DNA of 64,000 nucleotides, from assembly GCA_943371965.1 (NCBI GenBank), contig CALRWV020000005.1:186001-250000 (forward strand). The letters are read 5' to 3'. The notes beneath the pieces were generated by a model. The model worked only from the letters and a program-made list of their open reading frames with translations, did no database searches and was not told where the DNA came from. Source of the DNA: CALRWV02 sp943371965 (GTDB lineage Bacteria; Bacteroidota; JABWAT01). Below are positions 34,916-42,398 of the stretch, piece by piece. The position numbers were made by a program, and so were the translations under genes. Positions within the stretch are counted from its first letter, which is position 1. Every line of letters starts with the position of its first letter.

Positions 34916-37900
34916 ATGTTTAAACTGTTCAGGAATCTCACCGCAATTTTTATTTTTTGTCTGACGTTCACTCTTTCAGCACAAACTACATATACAATTT
35001 CGAATACAAATAATACTGGAGCCGGTTCATTGCGTGATGCCATTACTGCAATCAACACAGCAGGTTCGGGCAATTACATAATTGATATGACAGGTATTTC
35101 CGGAACAATAACTTTGACCAGTTTACTTCCACCAATCAATTACAATACAGTTATCAACGGACCGGGAAAAACTAATTTGACGATCAGTGGCGGAAATACA
35201 TACCGTGTATTTTTCATTGGAGCAGGAACCAGCCCATTTACAACTACATCACCAGCCAATCCGACAGTTGAAATAAAAGATCTGACAATTTCAAACGGAA
35301 AAGGAAAAGGCGGCAATGGAATTTATGGCGGAGGCGGTGGAGCTGGAATGGGAGGAGCCATTTTTCTCAATTTGGGAACAGTTACCGTTTCAAATGTAAA
35401 TTTTACATCCAACTCAGCAATAGGTGGAGCAGGATCTACCAATACAGCTTCAGGTGGATACTTTGCCGGAGGTGGTGGCGGCTTTTCCGGAAATGCTGCG
35501 AACGGTAGTGGACAAACTGGAGGAAACGGTGGAAGCAGCGGTTATTTGGGTGGAGCTGGAGGACAAGGACTTTTCAATAGTTCTGGAACACCAGGTGGAG
35601 ATGGCGGCGGCGGCGGCGGTGGCGGATTTGACGGAAGCATTACTGGCCGTTCAGGCGGACCTGGCGGTTTTGGTGCTGGTGGTGGTGGCGGAAGTTTACT
35701 TGCAACAGGAACTCCACGTGGTGGAAATGGCGGGTTTGGTGGCGGTGCCGGTGCAGCGAACAAGCAATTTGCAAGTCCAGGTTATGCAGGTGGTGATGAT
35801 GCTGTTCAAACAAGTGGAAACGGTGCCGGTTTGGGTGGAGCAATCTTTCAAAAAGCAGGAACCCTCTCACTTGAGAATTGTACATTTACATCCAATTCTG
35901 CCGCTGCAGGAACCGGTGGAAATGGTGGAACTTCAATTGGAGGAGCAATTTTTATTTACGGTGGAAATTATTTGCTGAATGATGTTACTTATTCATCAAA
36001 TACAGCAGCATCTTCATCTGATTTATTCAATTATGGAGGAACCCAGTTTTATGATAAACCAACGGGATCAATTCTTTCAGTAAATTCTCCTTCTTTCACA
36101 TCCATAAAATTAAATACTTCTGTTAACCCGCACAGCAAATCTGTTACCTATGCTAAAATTGCTTACGGAACAACCAGCGGATCTTTATTGGATTCCATTA
36201 CTGTTACACCAACGCTTGTTGGAGAATCAGGTTCTTCAGCAATTGTTTCTTCAACAATAATTTCAGGTTTGATTTCAAAGGAATTGTATTTTTTTACTTT
36301 AACACTGAAATCAGACGGAAAAATTTCAACAACTCCGGAGACGAAATATTTCAACGACAATCCAATTCCAAAACTGAATTTGTCTTTGTGGTTAAGAGCT
36401 GACAAAGGAGTTGAACATTCAGCCAATTCAATCTCATTGTGGAAAGATTTATCAGGAAATGGAAATGATGTTGTTCAATCAACAGCAACAGCAAAACCAA
36501 CATTTGTCTCCAATTCACAAAATTCACTTCCAACTGTTCAGTTTGATGGTACAAGTGATTATATGACAACGGTAGGAAATGTTTCATTGGGTACGCAGAC
36601 AACAATTATTGCCGTATCCTATATCAATTCAGCTGCAGGGTATATGCGTCTTCTTCATGCGAACAGCAATGCTTATATTCTTTTCGGTTACAACAATAAT
36701 GTTTTCACTTCAAATTACGGAAATGGAACAGCTTGGAATAATCTGACTGCAAACGGTGGCGGAACTGTAAACGGTACATGGAAAATTATTACTTCCGTTG
36801 TAAATGGAACCAATGATCTTTCCTATCAAAATGGAGTTGCATTGGCGGCAAAAGGTGCGGGAAAAACTGCGAGTAATGCGGGTCTTGTTGTTGGAGCATA
36901 TACAGATGGAACAACTCAATGGTTTAATGGAAAATTGGCTGAACTGATTGTGTATAACCGTGCCTTGTCAGCTGCGGAAAGAATTTCTGTTGAAAATTAT
37001 CTCGCAATGAAATGGGGAATTGGACAAAATACATCTGCAGCTCCATCGGTTACATCAAATACGACCGGAATTTTTACTTTGGGAACAACTGGAGCAACTG
37101 TGAATTTCACTACAGGAAGTTCAACAGGTGGAAATATCTCAACCTCAACATCAACCAATCCTACTGTTGTAGGTGGATTGCCATCAGGAGTTTCAACTCT
37201 TTCTCCAAACAAATACTGGACAATCAATAACAGCGGGTTAACCGGATTTACTTATAATATCACTTTGGATTTATCTGATATTTCAGGAATTGCTGATTTT
37301 GATTCCATTAAAGTTTTGAAACGTGCTGATTCATCATCACCATGGCAAAATGTTGCAAAATCACCGATCAATGCAACGGTTACACACAACAATCCATACA
37401 TTACCATTACCGGACTGACAAGTTTTTCCGAATTTGCAATTGGCGGTGGTGCTGAAAACCAGCTTCCCGTTGAGCTGACTGATTTCTCCTCTTCTGTAAA
37501 TGGAAACACTGTTATTCTGAACTGGCAGACTAAAACAGAAACCAACAATTACGGTTTTGAAATACAGAAATCAGTTGGAAACAGTCAGAATTCAGCATGG
37601 GAAAAAGTTGGGTTTGTAAACGGAAAAGGAACAACAACTGAAAAACAGACATACAGCTTCAAAACACTGATCAACCAAAATCTTACACGTCTCCAATTCC
37701 GTCTGAAGCAAATTGATTTGGATGGAAAGTTTGATTACTCAAATATTCTTGAAATTCAGACAAAACCAAATGAATTTTCGCTGTCCCAGAATTATCCGAA
37801 CCCATTTAATCCGTCAACGGAAATAAAGTTTTCTTTACCCGTTCAAGGTTTTATCTCGTTGAAAGTTTATGATTTATTGGGCCGTGAAGTTCTGACTTTG

Positions 37901-38032
37901 GTAAATGGGCAAAAAGATTCAGGAAACCATTCTGTAAAAATTGATGCTGTAAAACTTACCAGCGGTGTTTATTTCTACAAATTAACTTCCGGCAGTTTTA
38001 GCCAGACAAGAAAAATGACCATTATGAAATAG
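34916..38032 (+). CDS. Large T9SS-secreted surface protein, glycine-rich, with LamG-like domain
   Basis: 1038 residues. Signal peptide 1-22; then a beta-helix-type start (YTISNTNNTGAGSLRDAI, residues 25-42) as in secreted repeat proteins. Residues ~125-310 are extremely Gly-rich (GGGGAGMGGAIF, GGDGGGGGGGGF), then GNGAGLGGAIFQKAG and SIGGAIFIYGG. A LamG/concanavalin-like domain lies at ~495-695 (LSLWLRADKGVE, WKDLSGNGND, FNGKLAELIVYNRALSAAE). Residues ~955-1038 are a T9SS type A sorting domain with NYPNPFNPST, VYDLLGREV and the terminal RKMTIMK. It should be exported across the outer membrane and anchored or released. The LamG region suggests carbohydrate or matrix binding. Confidence 0.9.
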   Translation: MFKLFRNLTAIFIFCLTFTLSAQTTYTISNTNNTGAGSLRDAITAINTAGSGNYIIDMTGISGTITLTSLLPPINYNTVINGPGKTNLTISGGNTYRVFFIGAGTSPFTTTSPANPTVEIKDLTISNGKGKGGNGIYGGGGGAGMGGAIFLNLGTVTVSNVNFTSNSAIGGAGSTNTASGGYFAGGGGGFSGNAANGSGQTGGNGGSSGYLGGAGGQGLFNSSGTPGGDGGGGGGGGFDGSITGRSGGPGGFGAGGGGGSLLATGTPRGGNGGFGGGAGAANKQFASPGYAGGDDAVQTSGNGAGLGGAIFQKAGTLSLENCTFTSNSAAAGTGGNGGTSIGGAIFIYGGNYLLNDVTYSSNTAASSSDLFNYGGTQFYDKPTGSILSVNSPSFTSIKLNTSVNPHSKSVTYAKIAYGTTSGSLLDSITVTPTLVGESGSSAIVSSTIISGLISKELYFFTLTLKSDGKISTTPETKYFNDNPIPKLNLSLWLRADKGVEHSANSISLWKDLSGNGNDVVQSTATAKPTFVSNSQNSLPTVQFDGTSDYMTTVGNVSLGTQTTIIAVSYINSAAGYMRLLHANSNAYILFGYNNNVFTSNYGNGTAWNNLTANGGGTVNGTWKIITSVVNGTNDLSYQNGVALAAKGAGKTASNAGLVVGAYTDGTTQWFNGKLAELIVYNRALSAAERISVENYLAMKWGIGQNTSAAPSVTSNTTGIFTLGTTGATVNFTTGSSTGGNISTSTSTNPTVVGGLPSGVSTLSPNKYWTINNSGLTGFTYNITLDLSDISGIADFDSIKVLKRADSSSPWQNVAKSPINATVTHNNPYITITGLTSFSEFAIGGGAENQLPVELTDFSSSVNGNTVILNWQTKTETNNYGFEIQKSVGNSQNSAWEKVGFVNGKGTTTEKQTYSFKTLINQNLTRLQFRLKQIDLDGKFDYSNILEIQTKPNEFSLSQNYPNPFNPSTEIKFSLPVQGFISLKVYDLLGREVLTLVNGQKDSGNHSVKIDAVKLTSGVYFYKLTSGSFSQTRKMTIMK

Positions 38033-38078
38033 TTTAATTGCAGATTACGATTGCAATTATAATTCGCATTAAACTTGA

Positions 38079-38105
38079 CGGGGAGGCAACTCCCCGTTTT
38101 TATTT
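38079..38105 (+). terminator. Terminator after the T9SS protein gene
   Basis: CGGGGA / TCCCCG hairpin with a 6-base loop (GGCAAC) followed by TTTTTATTT, 46 bases after the stop codon. Confidence 0.9.
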
Positions 38106-38263
38106 GCACTGAATTGAACCCGAAGATCTTTCCAATCAAATTGATTCCAGAAATTTGCAGTCTGAATTATCAATAATTTATTGTTTATGGGATGAAATTT
38201 CAGTTTTTGCTCCCAGTTAAAGAAAAACTCCTGAATTTGCCCCACTTTTCTCCTTCAATCCAA

Positions 38264-38295
38264 TTTGAAACTATCCTCCCAAACCCCTACCTTTG
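38264..38295 (+). promoter_or_regulatory. Bacteroidota-type promoter for the transketolase genes
   Basis: TTTG at 38264-38267, exactly 20 bases, then TACCTTTG at 38288-38295, a full match to the TTTG / TAnnTTTG consensus. It lies 34 bases before the start codon. The flanking CAATCCAATTTGAAAC resembles CAATCCAATCTGAAAC before the T9SS gene. The remainder of the 297-base gap (38033-38329) has only the terminator above. Confidence 0.7.
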
Positions 38296-38329
38296 AGGCT
38301 TTTAAAATTTAACCCAAATTTGGAAAATC

Positions 38330-39205
38330 ATGACCACTCAACAACTTGAAACGGTTGCCCGTCAGATCAGACGTGACATTATGAAAATGATTACCAAAGC
38401 TCAATCGGGACATGCCGGTGGATCTTTGGGAATGACCGATATTTTTACCGCACTTTTTTTAAAAGCAATGAAACACAATCCAAAAACATTTCCTTCCACT
38501 GAAAATGTTGACCTGTTTTTTCTTTCCAACGGACACATTGCACCGGTTTGGTACGCAACCTTGGCAAGAACCGGGTATTTTCCTTTAGCTGAACTTGGGA
38601 CTTTGCGTAAACTTCATACCCGTTTGCAAGGTCACCCTGCAACCAAAGAAGGACTTCCAGGAATTCGGATTGCTTCCGGTTCGTTGGGACAAGGGCTTTC
38701 AGCTGCAATCGGTGCGGCTATTGCTTTCAAATTGGATAAACGAGAAGACTATGTTTTCTGTTTGATGGGTGACGGTGAATGCAATGAAGGTCAAATTTGG
38801 GAAGCAGCAATGAATGGTCCGCACCAAAAAGTAGATAATCTGATTGCTTTTGTTGACCGAAACCGTCTTCAAATTGACGGAAGCACCGAAGAAGTTAAAA
38901 AACTGGATCCGTTTCCTGAAAAATGGGAAGCATTCGGATGGAATGTCATCGAAATCAATGGACACAATTTTGACGAAATTTTTGCAGCGATTGCAAAAGC
39001 AAAATCAAATCGTGGAACCGGAATTCCAACTGTAATTATTGCGAATACGGTCATGAGTCACGGTGTTGCTTTTATGGAAAATCAATCCAAATGGCATGGA
39101 ACTCCTCCAACCAAACAGATGGAAGAAGATGCACTGAAACTTCTTGCTCCAACTGAGTATAGAGATTATGATGATCCGAATGCAAAAGTGGTTTCGTTTG
39201 TTTGA
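38330..39205 (+). CDS. Transketolase, N-terminal (thiamine diphosphate-binding) subunit
   Basis: 291 residues, the size of the N-terminal half in split transketolases. It has the start-of-family block IRRDIMKMITKAQSGHAGGSLG-type sequence (GHAGGSLG, about 25), FFLSNGHIAPVWYA (about 64), and the ThDP motif GDGECNEGQIWEA (about 145-157) ending with NRLQIDG. It binds the cofactor diphosphate; the partner subunit encoded downstream supplies the pyrimidine-binding half. Together they move two-carbon units between sugar phosphates in the pentose phosphate pathway. A 188-base repeat-bearing gap separates the two genes. Confidence 0.95.
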   Translation: MTTQQLETVARQIRRDIMKMITKAQSGHAGGSLGMTDIFTALFLKAMKHNPKTFPSTENVDLFFLSNGHIAPVWYATLARTGYFPLAELGTLRKLHTRLQGHPATKEGLPGIRIASGSLGQGLSAAIGAAIAFKLDKREDYVFCLMGDGECNEGQIWEAAMNGPHQKVDNLIAFVDRNRLQIDGSTEEVKKLDPFPEKWEAFGWNVIEINGHNFDEIFAAIAKAKSNRGTGIPTVIIANTVMSHGVAFMENQSKWHGTPPTKQMEEDALKLLAPTEYRDYDDPNAKVVSFV

Positions 39206-39255
39206 TGGGTTTTTGGGTTTTCAGGTAATCAGGTTTTAGGTTTCAGGTCTTAGAA
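39206..39255. repeat. Short direct repeats (GGTTTCAGG / CAGGT type)
   Basis: GGGTTTTCAGGTAATCAGG followed by TTTTAGGTTTCAGGTCTTAG: imperfect tandem copies of a GGTTTCAGGT-like unit right after the transketolase N-subunit stop. Confidence 0.55.
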
Positions 39256-39264
39256 GAAATCATG

Positions 39265-39340
39265 TCACACTGAGCGGAGTCGAAGTGTGAATATTAAAGA
39301 ATTTAAATTTAAAACATCCTTCGACTCCGCTCAGGATGAC
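39265..39340. repeat. Intergenic palindrome (CTGAGCGGAGTCGAAG / CTTCGACTCCGCTCAG)
   Basis: Perfect 16-bp inverted repeat at 39270-39285 and 39319-39334. The left arm is itself part of TCACACTGAGCGGAGT..., with TCACAC / GTGTGA at its ends, and the right arm carries CATCCT / AGGATG. This is one of the widely dispersed bacterial intergenic palindromes. It sits between the two transketolase half-genes and could form a long hairpin in the shared transcript. Confidence 0.85.
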
Positions 39341-39393
39341 GCAAAAATCAGACAACGCTCCTTAAAAAGAGATATTTAGGACAAGGATTTTTA

Positions 39394-40347
39394 ATGCCAA
39401 AATTTACAGTAAAAGAAATGAAACCAACCAGGAATGCATTCGGTGAGGCAATGGTTGAACTCGGACACGAAAACAAAAACGTCGTAGCCATTTGTGCAGA
39501 TTTGAAAGAATCGCTGAAACTCGGAAAATTTTCTGAAGAATTTCCTGAACGGTATATTTCAATCGGAATTGCTGAAGCAGATATGATTGGAACTGCTGCC
39601 GGTTTGGCAATCGGTGGAAAAATTCCGTTCACAGCAACTTTTGCAGAATTTTCAACCGGTCGTGTTTACGATCAGATTCGCCAGTCGGTTGCATATTCTG
39701 AATTGAATGTCAAAGTCTGTGCGTCACATGCTGGATTAACTTTAGGTGAAGATGGTGCAACACATCAGGCACTTGAAGACATCGGTTTGATGAGAGCTTT
39801 ACCTAACATGACAGTTGTGGTTCCGTGTGATGCAAACGAAACCCATTTGGCAACCAAAGCAATCGCGAAATTAAAAGGTCCTGCATATCTGAGATTTGGG
39901 CGTCAGAACGTTCCGAACTTTACAGAAAAAACTGACAATTTCATACTCGGAAAATCTGTTGAATTGAATTCAGGAAAAGATGTCACTTTAATTGCTTGTG
40001 GCGTTATGGTCTGGAAAGCACTTGAAGCTGCCGATATTCTTGAAAAAGAAGGAATTTCTGCACGTGTTATCAATATGCACACCATCAAACCTTTGGATAA
40101 TGCAGCTATTATAAAAGCGGCAAAGGAAACAGGCGCAATTGTAACTGCTGAAGAACATCAGAAACATACAGGACTGGGTGATGCAGTTGCCCATGTTATT
40201 GGAACAGAACATCCATGTCCGCTGGAAATTATTGCCGTTCAGGATACTTTTGGTGAATCCGGTTTGCCAGATGAATTGCTGACGGAATACGGATTGACTT
40301 CAGAGAATATTGCAAAAGCAGCGAAGAAAGCAATTTCAAGAAAATAA
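39394..40347 (+). CDS. Transketolase, C-terminal subunit
   Basis: 317 residues, matching the pyrimidine-binding plus C-terminal domains. Motifs: IAICADLKES-like opening (VVAICADLKESLKLG, about 30), ISIGIAEADMIGTAAGLA (about 52, catalytic glutamate), FAEFSTGRVYDQIRQSVAYSELNVK (about 82), and SHAGLTLGEDGATHQALEDIGLMRALPNM (about 109-138; phrase GEDGATHQ). The C-terminal domain has VTAEEHQKHTGLGDAVA. It works with the N-terminal subunit. The preceding gap has ACAAGG before the start. Confidence 0.95.
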   Translation: MPKFTVKEMKPTRNAFGEAMVELGHENKNVVAICADLKESLKLGKFSEEFPERYISIGIAEADMIGTAAGLAIGGKIPFTATFAEFSTGRVYDQIRQSVAYSELNVKVCASHAGLTLGEDGATHQALEDIGLMRALPNMTVVVPCDANETHLATKAIAKLKGPAYLRFGRQNVPNFTEKTDNFILGKSVELNSGKDVTLIACGVMVWKALEAADILEKEGISARVINMHTIKPLDNAAIIKAAKETGAIVTAEEHQKHTGLGDAVAHVIGTEHPCPLEIIAVQDTFGESGLPDELLTEYGLTSENIAKAAKKAISRK

Positions 40348-40368
40348 AACCAAGACCAGGAAGATACC

Positions 40369-41463
40369 ATGTCAGATTTGAAAAAGACCGCGTTCAGAGA
40401 TTTACATGTTGCAGCCGGAGCCAAAATGGTGGAATTCGGTGGATGGGATATGCCAGTTCAATACAAGAATGGAATTGTGTTTGAACATAACATCGTTAGA
40501 AATAAAGTTGGTGTATTCGATGTTTCGCACATGGGTGAAATTGAAGTAAAAGGAAATGATGCTGAATCATTTTTGAACAGTATCACCACCAATGATGTTT
40601 CAAAATTGACTGTCGGTAAAGCGCAATATTCTGCAATGCTGTACGAAGACGGTGGAATAGTTGATGATCTGATTATTTACAAACTGCCGCATTATTTTAT
40701 GGTGGTTGTGAATGCTTCCAACAAGGAAAAAGATTTTGATTGGATGAAAAAACATGTTTCGGGTGATGTTCAGTTGCGCGATGAATCTGATGAAACTTCA
40801 CTTTTGGCTGTTCAAGGTCCACTGGCAGAGAAAACGCTACAAAAGCTAACAAGTGTCGATCTTTCAAAAATCCCCTATTACGGATTTGAGGTTGGGAAAT
40901 TGGGTGGTGTTGATATGTATATCTCAAGAACTGGATATACCGGTGAATCTGGATTTGAAATTTATTTTTTTGAACAGCATTCTGCTGATATCTGGAAAAA
41001 GGTTTTTGAAGCAGGAGCTGAATTTGGAATTGAACCTGTAGGACTTGGTTGCCGCGATACCCTGAGAACTGAAATGGGTTATGCTTTATACGGGAATGAC
41101 ATTGATCAAACCAGAAATCCTTTGGAAGCAGGGCTTGGCTGGATTACCAAATTCGACAAAGGCGAATTCATCGGAAAATCATCTCTTGAAAAAATCAAAG
41201 CAGATGGACTCAAGAAAAAATTAACCGGAATTGTTCTGGATGAAAAGGCAATTCCGCGTCATCTTTATGAAGTTGTTTCTGAAGACGGAACTGTTATCGG
41301 TGAAGTAACTTCAGGAACATTTTCACCTTCAATGGAAAAGGGAATTGCGATGGCATACGTTGCAACCGAATTTTCAAAAGAAGGAACACGCGTTGGTGTG
41401 AAAATCAGGAATGCAGTTCAAATGGGAACAGTTACCAAATTTCCATTTTACAAAAAAAAGTAA
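40369..41463 (+). CDS. gcvT: Aminomethyltransferase (glycine cleavage T-protein)
   Basis: 364 residues, full length. Conserved blocks: VEFGGWDMPVQYKNGIVFEH (residues ~22-41), VGVFDVSHMGEIEV (about 48), LNSITTNDVSKLTVGKAQYS (about 65), DDLIIYKL (about 95), RTGYTGESGFEIY (about 186) and GLGCRDTLRTEMGYALYG (about 224). It transfers the methylene group of glycine to tetrahydrofolate with release of ammonia. AGGAAG lies 8 bases before the ATG. The other gcv genes are not in the window. It is 21 bases after the transketolase C-subunit and could be in the same transcript, linking sugar and one-carbon metabolism. Confidence 0.96.
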   Translation: MSDLKKTAFRDLHVAAGAKMVEFGGWDMPVQYKNGIVFEHNIVRNKVGVFDVSHMGEIEVKGNDAESFLNSITTNDVSKLTVGKAQYSAMLYEDGGIVDDLIIYKLPHYFMVVVNASNKEKDFDWMKKHVSGDVQLRDESDETSLLAVQGPLAEKTLQKLTSVDLSKIPYYGFEVGKLGGVDMYISRTGYTGESGFEIYFFEQHSADIWKKVFEAGAEFGIEPVGLGCRDTLRTEMGYALYGNDIDQTRNPLEAGLGWITKFDKGEFIGKSSLEKIKADGLKKKLTGIVLDEKAIPRHLYEVVSEDGTVIGEVTSGTFSPSMEKGIAMAYVATEFSKEGTRVGVKIRNAVQMGTVTKFPFYKKK

Positions 41464-41472
41464 AAATCATCA

Positions 41473-41543
41473 TGTCATTCCCATCAAAATGGGAATCCAT
41501 TAATTTGGAAAGTAAGTGGATTCCCGTTTTCACGGGAATGACA
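41473..41543. repeat. Intergenic palindrome of the GTCATTCCC...GGGAATGAC type
   Basis: Arms TGTCATTCCCATCAAAATGG... (41473-41499) and ...CCCGTTTTCACGGGAATGACA (41517-41543) are near-perfect reverse complements separated by 17 bases. It lies directly between gcvT and comB. The same family is seen in many unrelated genomes as an intergenic element; no protein is encoded. Confidence 0.85.
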
Positions 41544-41571
41544 ATTGTTCAGATGGTGGAATAATTAACTT

Positions 41572-42342
41572 ATGAAAATTAACGTTTACTTTCAGGCAAA
41601 TTCTTTGGAAGAAACTCAGTTGAAAAATAAAACTGTAGTTGTGGTTGATATTTTACGCGCTTCCACTACGATTTGTGCTGCTCTGTTCAATGGCGCAAAG
41701 GAAATCATTCCGGTTGAAACATTGGAAACGGCAACCAAAATTGCCTCCAATCTGTTTGACGGTCAGTACCTGTTAGGTGGAGAACGTCAGGGAAAAATCA
41801 TTGACGGATTTGATCTGGGCAATTCACCTCTTGATTATTCAACCGAAAAAATTGATACCAAGTCAATTGTATTTTCAACGACCAACGGATCGGTGGCTAT
41901 TTACCGTTCACGTTATGCAGACAAAGTTTTGATTGGCGGTTTTGTAAATCTAACAGTTTTGTGTGATCATCTGAAAAGTCTTGAAATTCAGGAACTGGTT
42001 ATTGTCTGTGCCGGAAAAGAAAGTTATTTCTGCATTGAAGATTCATTGTGTGCAGGTGCAATTATTTCCAATTTGATCGAATCCAAAAAAGATGAAACAT
42101 TTATTTTGACAGACGCTGCAAGAACATCACAGTCAATCTGGAGAGAACTTCAGGGAAATCTTGCTGAAGAAATCAGAAACTCTGATCACGGCAAATATCT
42201 CGCTTCCATCGGACTGACAGAAGACATTGAACTTGCTTCAACCAAAGATAAATATCCGGTTCTTCCTTATTTGAAAGATGGAAGTACATTAAGAGTCTGG
42301 TCTGACAATCAACCCAAATTCAAAAAAGTGGATTTGGTTTAA
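41572..42342 (+). CDS. comB: 2-phosphosulfolactate phosphatase (ComB family)
   Basis: 256 residues. ComB hallmarks: VVVVDILRASTTICAAL (about residues 22-38), a LLGGERQGKIIDGFDLGNSP block (about 67-86), STTNGSVAI (about 102) and EDSLCAGAII (about 156). The enzyme hydrolyses 2-phosphosulfolactate to sulfolactate, a step known from coenzyme M synthesis in archaea and sulfolactate formation in some bacteria. comA and comC are not nearby, so the actual physiological substrate here is uncertain. The gene follows a dispersed palindrome and may have its own promoter. Confidence 0.88.
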   Translation: MKINVYFQANSLEETQLKNKTVVVVDILRASTTICAALFNGAKEIIPVETLETATKIASNLFDGQYLLGGERQGKIIDGFDLGNSPLDYSTEKIDTKSIVFSTTNGSVAIYRSRYADKVLIGGFVNLTVLCDHLKSLEIQELVIVCAGKESYFCIEDSLCAGAIISNLIESKKDETFILTDAARTSQSIWRELQGNLAEEIRNSDHGKYLASIGLTEDIELASTKDKYPVLPYLKDGSTLRVWSDNQPKFKKVDLV

Positions 42343-42398
42343 TTTTAAACCTGGATTCACAGCAGAAAAATATCCTCGTTTTCAACCTTAAGAATAAA

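Noticed and set aside
35424..35978. Long alternative frames in the Gly-rich region, on both strands (for example a Pro-rich reading at 35542-35763)
   Set aside because: They arise from GGN-rich codons of the T9SS protein read in other frames, have no ribosome sites and no domain.
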